In this document: piece after piece, positions 15,203 to 23,360 of the stretch
Layout of the letters: each line of letters begins with the position of its first letter
How positions within the stretch are numbered: position 1 is the first letter of the stretch
Origin: an uncultured Clostridia bacterium
GTDB taxonomy: Bacteria; Bacillota; Clostridia; TANB77; UBA1234
Direction of reading: 5' to 3'
Length of the DNA: 32,438 nucleotides
Assembly: GCA_947588905.1 (NCBI GenBank)
Contig: CANQBB010000012.1
Coordinates: 1 to 32,438 of the forward strand
The notes under the pieces: model-generated
The model's input: the letters and a program-made list of their open reading frames with translations, nothing else
What the model was told of the DNA's origin: nothing
Databases searched by the model: none
Position numbers and translations under genes: made by a program

Positions 15203-17065
15203 ATGAAATCTATTGAAGAGCTAAATGAAATCAGAGAAAAAACTTTAAGTGAAATATCACTTAGAAAAGATAGAAATTATACTGGAAGAGAAAAACACAT
15301 TTTGGTTTGTGGAGGTACAGGTTGTACTTCATCACATTCAAAAGATATTATAGAAAAGTTTAACGAGCTTATAAAAGAGCATAATTTAGATAATGTTAGA
15401 GTTATAAGAACAGGTTGCTTTGGACTATGTGCTAGAGGACCAATTATAGTTATTAGACCCGAAGATACATTCTATGCAATGTCACATGTAGATGATGTAG
15501 AAGAAATTTTTGAAAAGCATATTATGAATGGAGAAATAGTTGAAAGATTACTATGTAAAGACGTTGATGGAAGTGTAGTAAAAAGTTTAGATGAATTAAA
15601 CTTTTATAAAAAACAACATAGAATAGTACTTAAAAATTGTGGACTTATTGATCCAGAAAATATAGATGAGTATTTAGCATTTGATGGCTATAAAGCTTTA
15701 GAAAAAGTATTAACATCTATGACTGCTGAAGAAGTTATAAAAGAAGTTTCTGATTCTGGATTAAGAGGTAGAGGTGGAGCTGGATTTCCAACAGGTAAAA
15801 AGTGGCAGTTTGCAAAAGATTCTCAAGATGAACAAAAGTATGTTGCTTGTAATGCTGATGAAGGAGACCCAGGAGCTTTCATGGACAGAAGTGTTTTAGA
15901 AGGAGATCCTCACAGTGTTATAGAAGCAATGGCAATTGCAGCTTTTGCAATTGGTGCAAATAAAGGTTATGTTTATGTTAGAGCAGAATATCCAATAGCT
16001 GTACATAGATTACAAGTTGCAATAGATCAAGCAAGAGAATATGGATTGCTTGGAAAGAATATAATGGGAACCAACTTTGAATTTGATGTAGAAATAAGAC
16101 TTGGAGCTGGAGCTTTTGTTTGTGGAGAAGAAACAGCTTTAATGGAATCAGTTGAAGGAAGAAGAGGAGAACCAAGAACTAGACCACCATTCCCAGCTGT
16201 TAAAGGTTTGTTTGGAAAACCTACACTATTAAATAATGTTGAAACATATGCTAATATTACTCAAATTATTTTAAATGGTGCAAGTTGGTATTCAAGTATT
16301 GGAACAGAAAAATCTAAAGGTACAAAAGTATTTGCTTTAGGTGGAAATATTAACAATGTTGGACTTGTTGAAGTTCCAATGGGAATAACACTTCGAGAAA
16401 TTGTTTATGATATTGGTGGAGGAATTCCAAATGGAAGAAAGTTCAAAGCTGCACAAACAGGTGGACCTTCAGGTGGATGTATTCCAGAAGAATATTTAGA
16501 TACACCAATTGATTATGAAAGTTTAAGTGCAATAGGTTCAATGATGGGTTCTGGTGGACTAATTATAATGGATGACAGTACATGTATGGTTAACTTAGCA
16601 AGATTTTTCTTAGATTTTACTGTTGATGAATCATGTGGCAAATGTCCTCCATGTAGAATCGGAACAAAAAGAATGCTTGAAATATTAGAAAGATTAGTTA
16701 ATGGAAAAGGTAGAGAAGGAGATATTGAAAAGTTAGAAAAACTTGCAATGAATATTAAACGTTCTTCTCTTTGTGGACTTGGACAAACAGCACCAAATCC
16801 AGTTTTAAGTACATTAAAATATTTTAGAAATGAATATGAAGCACACATAAAAGAAAAGAAATGTCCAGCTGGTGAATGTAAAGCTATGACAAAGGTTATG
16901 ATAGATAAAGAAAAATGTAAAGGTTGTAGTTTATGTTCTAAAAATTGTCCAGTACAAGCTATACATGGAGAATTAAAATCTCCATTTGAAATTGATCAAT
17001 CTAAATGTATTAAGTGTGGAGTTTGTATTGCTAAGTGTCCGTTTAAAGCTATATCAAGAGTTTAA
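15203..17065 (+). CDS. hydB: HydB: NuoF-like NADH/FMN subunit of the bifurcating hydrogenase
   Basis: A 620-aa protein. Domains: a thioredoxin-like [2Fe-2S] domain (Cys36, 41, 72, 76); the FMN/NADH-binding NuoF core with GLRGRGGAGFPTGKKW (187-201), CNADEGDPGAFMDR (216-229) and LLNNVET (342-348); a [4Fe-4S] site CGKCPPCRIG (Cys478, 481, 484) with Cys524; and two C-terminal ferredoxin clusters (Cys572, 575, 578, 582 and Cys602, 605, 608, 612). The C-terminal 2x[4Fe-4S] extension is typical of HydB in electron-bifurcating hydrogenases, where FMN couples NADH and ferredoxin. I prefer ATG at 15203 (MKSIEEL, the family start); GTG at 15191 is possible. Confidence 0.94.
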   Translation: MKSIEELNEIREKTLSEISLRKDRNYTGREKHILVCGGTGCTSSHSKDIIEKFNELIKEHNLDNVRVIRTGCFGLCARGPIIVIRPEDTFYAMSHVDDVEEIFEKHIMNGEIVERLLCKDVDGSVVKSLDELNFYKKQHRIVLKNCGLIDPENIDEYLAFDGYKALEKVLTSMTAEEVIKEVSDSGLRGRGGAGFPTGKKWQFAKDSQDEQKYVACNADEGDPGAFMDRSVLEGDPHSVIEAMAIAAFAIGANKGYVYVRAEYPIAVHRLQVAIDQAREYGLLGKNIMGTNFEFDVEIRLGAGAFVCGEETALMESVEGRRGEPRTRPPFPAVKGLFGKPTLLNNVETYANITQIILNGASWYSSIGTEKSKGTKVFALGGNINNVGLVEVPMGITLREIVYDIGGGIPNGRKFKAAQTGGPSGGCIPEEYLDTPIDYESLSAIGSMMGSGGLIIMDDSTCMVNLARFFLDFTVDESCGKCPPCRIGTKRMLEILERLVNGKGREGDIEKLEKLAMNIKRSSLCGLGQTAPNPVLSTLKYFRNEYEAHIKEKKCPAGECKAMTKVMIDKEKCKGCSLCSKNCPVQAIHGELKSPFEIDQSKCIKCGVCIAKCPFKAISRV

Positions 17066-17152
17066 TAAATAATTGGCTAATTTCTGTGTTAGACTGCACA
17101 TAAAAATATGTTAAAAATAATTGGTCAATAAAAAATAGAAAGGTGTGAAAAT

Positions 17153-18901
17153 ATGGGAACTGTTAAATTAACTATAGATGGTAAACAAATTGAGGTGCCA
17201 AGTGATTATACTATTTTAGAAGCTGCTAGACAAGCAGGCAGCGATGTCCCAACATTATGCCATTTAAAAAATATAAATAAAATTGGTGCATGTAGAATGT
17301 GTATCGTTGAAGTTGAAGGTTCAAGGGGATTTATAACATCATGTACTACACCAGTTAGTGATGGAATGGTTGTTAAAACAAATACACCTGCACTTCGTGA
17401 TGCAAGAAAAGTAACTTTAGAATTGTTACTTTCAAATCATAGAAGAGAATGTTTAACCTGTATAAGAAGTGGAAATTGTGAATTACAAACATTATCTAAA
17501 AAGTTAAATGTGGATGACATAGAATTTCAAGGAGAAATGTCAGAAAGATTTGTAGATGATTTATCTCCATCAATTGTTAGAGATACAAGTAAATGTATAC
17601 TTTGCAAAAGATGTGTTGCTACATGTAAAAACATACAAAAAGTAGGAGCTATTGATACAGTCAATAGAGGTTTTAAAGCTAAAATTGGAACTGCTTTAGA
17701 TAAATCATTAAATGATGTTCCTTGTAGCTTGTGTGGACAATGTATCAATGCTTGTCCAACAGGTGCTCTTCATGAAAAAGATTCAACAAAAGAAGTTTGG
17801 GCAGCAATAGATGATCCTAATAAATATGTTATATTCCAAACAGCTCCAGCAGTTAGAGCAGCAATTGGAGAAGAGTTTGGTTATCCAATAGGTACTTTGG
17901 TTACAGGAAAAATGGTTGCAGGATTAAAGAAACTTGGAGTAAATAAAGTTTTTGATACTAACACTGGTGCTGATTTTACAATCATGGAAGAGGGAACAGA
18001 ACTAATTGAAAGAATAAAAGGAAATGGTGTTTTACCAATGGTTACTTCTTGTAGTCCAGGTTGGGTAAGGTTTGCTGAAAGTTATTATCCAGATTTATTA
18101 GATCATTTATCATCTGCTAAATCACCACATCAAATGTTTGGAGCAATTTTAAAATCATATTATGCAGAAAAAGAAGGAATCAATCCTGATGATATATTTG
18201 TTGTATCTGTAATGCCTTGTGTTGCTAAAAAAGCTGAAAGCAAACGCGAAGAGATGAAGGTTAATGGAAGAGCAGATGTAGATGCTGTTATTACTACAAG
18301 AGAAGCAGCTAGAATGATGAAAGAAGCTGGAATTGATTTAAGATATATTGATGATGAAAGTTTTGATAATCCAATGGGAGAAGCTTCTGGTGCTGGTGCA
18401 ATCTTTGGTACTACTGGTGGAGTTATGGAAGCAGCTCTTCGTACAGTATCAGAACTTATGACTGGAAAAGAATTAGAAAAAGTTGAATTCGAAGAAGTTA
18501 GAGGAGAATTAAACGGAATAAAAGAAGCAACAGTTAAAATTGGAGATATGGATGTTAAACTTGCAATAGTAAATGGTTTAGGAAATGCTGCAAAAATAAT
18601 GGATATGGTTAGAGAAGGAAAAGCTCCTTATCATTTCATTGAAATTATGGCTTGCCCAGGTGGATGTGTAAATGGTGGAGGACAACCAATACATGATGCT
18701 AAAACTAGAGATACAGTCGATATTCCTGGACTTAGGAAAAAGGCTTTATATGAAGCAGATAAAAATTTACCAATTAGAAAATCTCATGAGAATCCAATGA
18801 TTAAAAAGATATACGAAGAATATTTAGAAAAACCAGGAAGCGAAAAAGCGCATGAATTGCTTCATACACACTATTATGAGAGAAAATATTTTGAAGAGTA
18901 A
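17153..18901 (+). CDS. hydA: HydA: catalytic subunit of group A [FeFe]-hydrogenase
   Basis: A 582-aa catalytic subunit. N-terminal [2Fe-2S] domain: Cys36, 47, 50, 64. His-ligated [4Fe-4S] site: His96, Cys100, 103, 109. Two ferredoxin clusters: Cys148, 151, 154, 158 and Cys191, 194, 197, 201. H-cluster motifs: TSCSPGW (Cys300), MPCVAKKAE (Cys356) and MACPGGCVNGGGQP (Cys501, 505), then the small-subunit-like C-terminal domain. The order fits the trimeric HydABC type, which couples H2 to NAD and ferredoxin. The residue after Cys300 is Ser, where C. pasteurianum CpI has the proton-relay Cys299. Maturases HydEFG are not in the window. hydB ends 87 nt upstream. Confidence 0.96.
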   Translation: MGTVKLTIDGKQIEVPSDYTILEAARQAGSDVPTLCHLKNINKIGACRMCIVEVEGSRGFITSCTTPVSDGMVVKTNTPALRDARKVTLELLLSNHRRECLTCIRSGNCELQTLSKKLNVDDIEFQGEMSERFVDDLSPSIVRDTSKCILCKRCVATCKNIQKVGAIDTVNRGFKAKIGTALDKSLNDVPCSLCGQCINACPTGALHEKDSTKEVWAAIDDPNKYVIFQTAPAVRAAIGEEFGYPIGTLVTGKMVAGLKKLGVNKVFDTNTGADFTIMEEGTELIERIKGNGVLPMVTSCSPGWVRFAESYYPDLLDHLSSAKSPHQMFGAILKSYYAEKEGINPDDIFVVSVMPCVAKKAESKREEMKVNGRADVDAVITTREAARMMKEAGIDLRYIDDESFDNPMGEASGAGAIFGTTGGVMEAALRTVSELMTGKELEKVEFEEVRGELNGIKEATVKIGDMDVKLAIVNGLGNAAKIMDMVREGKAPYHFIEIMACPGGCVNGGGQPIHDAKTRDTVDIPGLRKKALYEADKNLPIRKSHENPMIKKIYEEYLEKPGSEKAHELLHTHYYERKYFEE

Positions 18902-18921
18902 GATTAGAGAGGTTATAAATT

Positions 18922-20121
18922 ATGATTTCAGAAGCATTAAAAGAAAAGTTAAATAGTTGTTTTGGGTGTGCTAATCCAAGATGTTCAGCTGGTTGTCCAC
19001 TTAATATGGAAATTCCTCAGATAATAAAGTTGATAAAAGCTAATGATTTAGAATTAGCATATAAGAAGATATTAGAAAAGAGTTATTTTGAATCTGTTTG
19101 TAGTAGAGTTTGCTATCATGATAAACAATGTGAAGGTAGTTGCGTTAGAAATGTAACATCGACACCTGTAAATATTAGCCAAATAGAAAAGTTTATTTCT
19201 GATTGGGGAATTGAAAATGTAAAAGAAGAAATGCCAGATATAACATTATCTAAAATAGCAGTTGTAGGTTCGGGACCATCAGGTTTAACTTGTGCAATAG
19301 AGCTTAGAAAAAAGGGATACGATGTTACTGTCTTTGAAAGAGAAGAAAAACTTGGAGGAATACTTAGATTTGGCATACCAGAATATAGATTGCCAAATGA
19401 AATTGTAGATAAAGTTATAAATAATATTTTGCAATATGGAATTAAAGTTGAAACGGGAAAAACTTATGGAATCGATTTTAATTTAAAAGATTTACAGAAT
19501 CAAAATTTTAAAGCTGTATTTTTAGGAATAGGAAATGATGTGCCTAAGATGTTACAAATACCAGGAATAGATAAAAGTGGAGTCTATGGTGCAAATGAAT
19601 TTTTAAAAAATATTGATGAAATAGAATTTAAAAAGGTTATTGTTGTTGGTGGCGGTAACGTTGCAATGGATGCTGCAAGAATGGCAAAATTGAAAGGTGC
19701 AGAAGAAGTAACTGTGATTTATAGAAGAACAAGAGATTTGATGAAAGCAAATAAAAATGAAATTGAATGCGCAGAAAATGAAGGAATAAAATTTAAATTT
19801 GAAAACTTACCTTCTGAAATAGTTGGAAACGAAAGAGTTCAAGAAGTTATATGTAGTGATAACGAAAAAATAGAAGCAGATACAATTATTATGGCCATTG
19901 GTTCGTTACCTAATTATAAACAAATCGGTGCAGAAATTAAATTATCTGATGATGAATTGATAAATGTTAATGAAGATGGAGAAACAAATATAGAAGGAGT
20001 TTTTGCGGGTGGTGATTTGGTTCAAAGTAGAGCAACAGTATGCTTGGCAGTAAAAACTGCAAAAATTGCTGCAGAAGGAATACATAAAAAATTAAACAAT
20101 ACAAATATTGGAGGAAACTAA
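18922..20121 (+). CDS. GltD/NfnB-like FAD- and NAD(P)-binding iron-sulfur oxidoreductase
   Basis: A 399-aa protein. An N-terminal Cys-rich helical domain (Cys13, 16, 21, 25 and Cys60, 64, 70, 74) can hold two [4Fe-4S] clusters. It is followed by an FAD Rossmann motif GSGPSGL (116-122), LGGILRFGIPEYRLP and an NAD(P) Rossmann motif GGGNVAMDAARMA (about 240-252), ending with the FAD-binding FAGGDL segment. This is the layout of the glutamate synthase small subunit and of NfnB/StnB transhydrogenase subunits. No glutamate synthase large subunit is nearby. It starts 20 nt after hydA, so I infer it connects the hydrogenase module to NADPH, as in Sporomusa-type Nfn (StnABC). A stand-alone role is possible. 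Confidence 0.88.
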   Translation: MISEALKEKLNSCFGCANPRCSAGCPLNMEIPQIIKLIKANDLELAYKKILEKSYFESVCSRVCYHDKQCEGSCVRNVTSTPVNISQIEKFISDWGIENVKEEMPDITLSKIAVVGSGPSGLTCAIELRKKGYDVTVFEREEKLGGILRFGIPEYRLPNEIVDKVINNILQYGIKVETGKTYGIDFNLKDLQNQNFKAVFLGIGNDVPKMLQIPGIDKSGVYGANEFLKNIDEIEFKKVIVVGGGNVAMDAARMAKLKGAEEVTVIYRRTRDLMKANKNEIECAENEGIKFKFENLPSEIVGNERVQEVICSDNEKIEADTIIMAIGSLPNYKQIGAEIKLSDDELINVNEDGETNIEGVFAGGDLVQSRATVCLAVKTAKIAAEGIHKKLNNTNIGGN

Positions 20122-20571
20122 TGAAGATTTTTAGAAAAAGATTTGTACCATTTGAAATAATAGATATTTCGGGAGATGAAGTACTATATAGAGATGATGA
20201 AAAGTTAATTACAAAATGGCTTCCTATTCATGATAGAGATGATGTGGGAAGTGGGACATCATGTGTATATTTCAAAAAGCGGTTGGAAAGTAAGTAAATT
20301 TTATAATAAAGATGGAAGTTTTAAATTTTGGTATTGTGATATAATTGATTATGAATATGATAAAAATGAAGATAAATATGTTATAATTGATTTGCTTTTA
20401 GATGTTATAGTTCATGAAGATGGTAGATATGAAGTCTTAGACGAAGATGAATTAGATGAGGCTCTAAAAAACGGAATTGTTACTCAAGAAATAAAAGATG
20501 AAGCTACTAAAAAACTAAATGAATTATTAGATATAATAAAAAGTGGAAAATTTAATGAATTAGACTTTTAA
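20121..20571 (+). pseudogene. DUF402 family protein, interrupted by a single-base frameshift
   Basis: Translation from ATG at 20121 (overlapping the previous TAA by one base, GGAGG upstream) gives MKIFRKRFVPFEIIDISGDEV and so on, but stops after 58 aa at 20295-20297. The rest lies in another frame: SGWKVSKFYNKDGSFKFWYCDIIDYEYD, LLLDVIVHEDGRYEVLDEDELDEAL. Reducing the A5 run at 20274-20278 to A4 joins them as a 149-aa protein of normal DUF402 (PF04167) length. Characterised relatives are phosphatases acting on nucleoside di- or triphosphates or related phosphate compounds; the substrate here is unknown. A gene caller would probably report only 20230-20571 with a false N-terminus. It is the last gene of the hydrogenase operon. 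Confidence 0.8.
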
Positions 20572-20645
20572 AATATTATTATATTTTTAAGTTATGCACT
20601 ATTTTGCTTGAACCGCAAGGAAAAAGATGGGAATATTTATATGAT

Positions 20646-20679
20646 AACAATGGAACTGTATACAGTTCCATTGTTTTTT
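20646..20679 (+). terminator. Intrinsic terminator of the hydrogenase operon
   Basis: A continuous inverted repeat: AACAATGGAACTGTA (20646-20660) and its exact complement at 20661-20675, ending in a T run. The hairpin would have a 4-nt loop taken from the centre. Confidence 0.92.
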
Positions 20680-20699
20680 AGTAAAATTTATGTTATAAT
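20671..20699 (+). promoter_or_regulatory. Promoter of smpB, overlapping the upstream terminator
   Basis: TTGTTT (20671-20676), 17 nt, TATAAT (20694-20699), with a TG one base before the -10 (extended -10). The -35 sits in the terminator's 3' arm and T run. Confidence 0.6.
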
Positions 20700-20726
20700 C
20701 TTCTAAAGTTTATTAGGAGGTTTATA

Positions 20727-21185
20727 ATGGCAAAAAAAGATAACGAAAAAATAATAGCTTCTAATCCAAAAGCTAGACATGATTATTTTATAGATGACAC
20801 AATTGAATGCGGAATTGAACTAATAGGAACAGAAGTAAAATCTGTTAGAAATAATAAAGTTAATATGAAGGATTCATATGCACAAATTAAAGATGGTGAA
20901 TTATTTATATGCAATATGCATATAAGTCCTTATGAACAAGGCAATATATTTAATAAAGATCCAATGAGAACTAGAAAATTATTAGTACATAAAAGAGAAA
21001 TTCTTAAGTTAATTGGACTTGTTAAACAAAAAGGTGTTACACTAATACCTCTTTCATTATATTGGGATAAAAATCATATAAAATTAGAACTTGCTATAGC
21101 TCGAGGTAAAAAGTTATATGATAAACGCCAAGATATAGCTAAAAAAGATGCTGAAAGAAGATTACAACAACATATAGATAAATAA
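20727..21185 (+). CDS. smpB: SsrA-binding protein
   Basis: A 152-aa protein matching Smp[30 protein letters not shown] near the start, then [25 protein letters not shown] and the C-terminal basic segment [21 protein letters not shown]. SmpB binds tmRNA and brings it to stalled ribosomes for trans-translation. AGGAGG precedes the ATG. The tmRNA gene (ssrA), often found just downstream, is not here; a terminator follows immediately. Confidence 0.97.
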   Translation: MAKKDNEKIIASNPKARHDYFIDDTIECGIELIGTEVKSVRNNKVNMKDSYAQIKDGELFICNMHISPYEQGNIFNKDPMRTRKLLVHKREILKLIGLVKQKGVTLIPLSLYWDKNHIKLELAIARGKKLYDKRQDIAKKDAERRLQQHIDK

Positions 21186-21201
21186 ATATTTTATAAAAAC
21201 A

Positions 21202-21236
21202 AAGCATCGCGTAAAAATACGGATGCTTAATTTTTT
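21202..21236. terminator. Terminator between smpB and the converging Gly/Asn-rich gene
   Basis: AAGCATC (21202-21208) pairs with GATGCTT (21222-21228), and CGTA/TACG pair inside after one bulged base. T6 at 21231-21236 follows on the plus strand; the minus strand also has a T-rich tail, so it may work both ways. Confidence 0.8.
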
Positions 21237-21699
21237 AATATCTGTTTGAGTTTTTATTCTTATTTTTCTCTGATGAATCACTAAAATAATACCAAAGAAG
21301 TGCAACGATTGCTATAGCCGCAATTATTACGACAATCCATGTCCAAGTTGTATTGCTTGCAGAAGAATTCGTTGCTGCTGTTCTTGTAGCATTGTAAGAA
21401 GTTCCATTATTATTTGAATTATTTGATGTACCATTTGTTCCAGTTATATCATTACTAACATTATCTACACCATTTCCAACGTCTCTACCTATATTACTTA
21501 CAGCATTACCAACACTATCAACTGCTGAACCAGCACCTTTGATTACACCGCCAACACCTTGCCCAATATCATTTACTACATTACCAGCAGCATTACCAGT
21601 ACTATCTACAGCATTACCTACATTATTTGTAGCAAAAACTATTGAAAAACAAGAAATCGTTAAAATTAAAGTAAATAAAAATAATATTTTTTTATTCAT
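21235..21699 (-). CDS. Secreted/membrane-anchored Gly/Asn-rich repeat protein, function unknown
   Basis: A 154-aa protein. A signal peptide is clear at residues 1-23 (KILFLFTLILTISCFSIVFA). Residues 24-88 are degenerate short repeats of the type VGNAVDS/VGNAVSNIG/VGNGVDNVS, alternating Gly with Val and Asn/Asp. Residues 89-115 form a low-complexity Asn/Ser/Thr linker, and TWTWIVVIIAAIAIVALLWYYF (about 116-138) is a transmembrane anchor followed by a basic tail. It is thus a type I surface protein with the repeats outside. AGGAGG precedes the ATG. I do not recognise a family with known function. It is monocistronic, next to htrA on the same strand. Confidence 0.8.
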   Translation of the reverse strand: MNKKILFLFTLILTISCFSIVFATNNVGNAVDSTGNAAGNVVNDIGQGVGGVIKGAGSAVDSVGNAVSNIGRDVGNGVDNVSNDITGTNGTSNNSNNNGTSYNATRTAATNSSASNTTWTWIVVIIAAIAIVALLWYYFSDSSEKNKNKNSNRY

Positions 21700-21850
21700 A
21701 TTTAATAACCTCCTGAATTAACATTCATAATTGAATATGAATTCAAGATTAGTATTTTAAATTTAAAAGATTTATATTCAAAAAAATTTTAGTTATTTAA
21801 TTAGTGAAATACAAAAGATGAAAAAATTACCAAAAAAAGATATAAAAATA

Positions 21851-21899
21851 GAGTGAATACTCTTTATTAAACACATTACTTAATAATTTGAATTCACTC
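21851..21899 (-). terminator. Probable terminator of htrA
   Basis: On the reverse strand GAGTGAAT (21892-21899) and ATTCACTC (21851-21858) pair perfectly around a long loop, followed by a T-rich tail. The loop length (33 nt) lowers confidence. Confidence 0.5.
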
Positions 21900-21931
21900 C
21901 ATTTATTTTTATATCCTTTTTTAAATAAACT

Positions 21932-23116
21932 TTATTGTTGTCCTTTATATTCTTCAAGAGTTGCTTCAACATTTAAAGTTTTACCATCTCTAATTAAACC
22001 TATTGTAACTTTATCTCCAACATTAAATGTTGATATTTTAGTTGAAACTTCTGATGCAGATGAAACTACTTCATTGTTAATTGAAATTATTATATCATTT
22101 TTTTGAATTCCAGCTTTTTCTGCAGGAGAATCTTTTGTTACTTCATCTACTAATGCTCCATAACTTACTTGCTGGAAGAAGAATGAATAGAATGAGTCAT
22201 TTCCATTGCTATATGAAGTATCTTTCATTGATACTCCTAAAAATGGTCTATTAGTAGCATAACCATGTTGAAGAATATCGTTTATTACATCTTTAACATC
22301 ATTAACAGGAATTGCAAAACCTAATCCTTCAACATCAAAACCAGAAGATTTTGCAACAACTACACCTATTAAATCACCATTTGCATTAAATAATCCGCCA
22401 CCTGAATTTCCAGGATTTATTGCTGCATTTGTTTGAATTAAATTCATTTTCTTAGAATCAATAGTGATTTCTCTTTCTAATGCACTTATAATTCCATCTG
22501 TAACAGTTCCACCTAATTGACCAAGAGGGTTTCCTATAGCAACTGCTAATTCACCAACTACTAATTTATCTGAGTCTCCAATATTTGCAACAGTTAAATT
22601 ATTTGCATCAATTTTTATTATTGCAATATCTGTCTTTGAATCAGTTCCAACAAGAGTTGCTTCATAGTTTGTTCCATTTCTTAAAGTAACAGTAATTTTA
22701 TTTGCTCCACTAATAACATGGTTATTAGTTAAAATATAACCATCAGAAGAAATAATTACACCACTACCATTACCTTGTTGAGTATAAGTATAATAACCTA
22801 ATGATGTTTGTGCCTCTATTCCAATTTCAACAACAGAGTCTGCACATTTAGTAACAATACCAGAAACATCTGTATGTGATATGGTATATGCTGTTCCAGA
22901 ATTATTACTTGATGTTTGAATTACAGGTATGTTACCAGAACTTCCACTTGTTTTTGAATTTTGATATGCTGAAAAGATACTGCCTGATGCAAATCCTAAA
23001 CTTATTAGTAACACAATACTAAGAGTTTTAGCAACGATTCCACCAGATGATCCAGATGATTTGCCCTCCATTTCGTTATAGATTTGATCTCTGTCGTAAT
23101 TATTAAAAAATGACAT
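21932..23116 (-). CDS. HtrA/DegP-like membrane-anchored serine protease with PDZ domain
   Basis: A 394-aa protein. An N-terminal cytoplasmic stretch is followed by one transmembrane helix (about 28-48), a linker, a trypsin-like protease domain with catalytic His133 (LTNNHVI), Asp163 (TDIAIIKI) and Ser238 (NPGNSGGGLF), and a C-terminal PDZ domain (about 293-388; ALVDEVTKDSPAEKAGIQKNDIIISIN). Family members degrade or chaperone misfolded exported proteins at the cell surface. ATG at 23114-23116 is chosen because GAAAGGAAGG lies just upstream; an in-frame TTG 18 nt earlier lies inside that ribosome site. Divergent from the unknown gene at 23.3 kb. Confidence 0.93.
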   Translation of the reverse strand: MSFFNNYDRDQIYNEMEGKSSGSSGGIVAKTLSIVLLISLGFASGSIFSAYQNSKTSGSSGNIPVIQTSSNNSGTAYTISHTDVSGIVTKCADSVVEIGIEAQTSLGYYTYTQQGNGSGVIISSDGYILTNNHVISGANKITVTLRNGTNYEATLVGTDSKTDIAIIKIDANNLTVANIGDSDKLVVGELAVAIGNPLGQLGGTVTDGIISALEREITIDSKKMNLIQTNAAINPGNSGGGLFNANGDLIGVVVAKSSGFDVEGLGFAIPVNDVKDVINDILQHGYATNRPFLGVSMKDTSYSNGNDSFYSFFFQQVSYGALVDEVTKDSPAEKAGIQKNDIIISINNEVVSSASEVSTKISTFNVGDKVTIGLIRDGKTLNVEATLEEYKGQQ

Positions 23117-23270
23117 TTTTACCCTTCCTTTCAAAATAACTTGAATAATTATTTTTTATGATATATACTAATCTTATAATATTATAATAATGCGTTACTA
23201 TGATGCTAATATGTATTATATATGAAAAATTTATGAAAAACAATTATAAAATTTTGGGAGGATAATTTGA
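23117..23270. other. AT-rich divergent intergenic region upstream of htrA
   Basis: It holds the htrA ribosome site, several overlapping TATAAT-like boxes on the minus strand (around 23175-23195) and, on the plus strand, a GGGAGG ribosome site at 23256-23261. No single promoter can be singled out with confidence. GGGAGG is followed five bases later by TTG (23267), whose frame stops after five codons. Confidence 0.4.
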
Positions 23271-23360
23271 TACGGATCTATTGATGATATTGTTGATTTA
23301 CATACTTCAAGTGGAAATATCGAAGATGCATATTTAAGAATACATTTAGATAATAAAGTT

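Noticed and set aside
21186..21234. Possible ssrA (tmRNA) just downstream of smpB
   Set aside because: Only a short terminator hairpin is present; no tRNA-like acceptor or tag-coding segment fits in the space.
23117..23134. Longer htrA start at TTG
   Set aside because: The TTG lies inside the ribosome site that serves the ATG at 23116.
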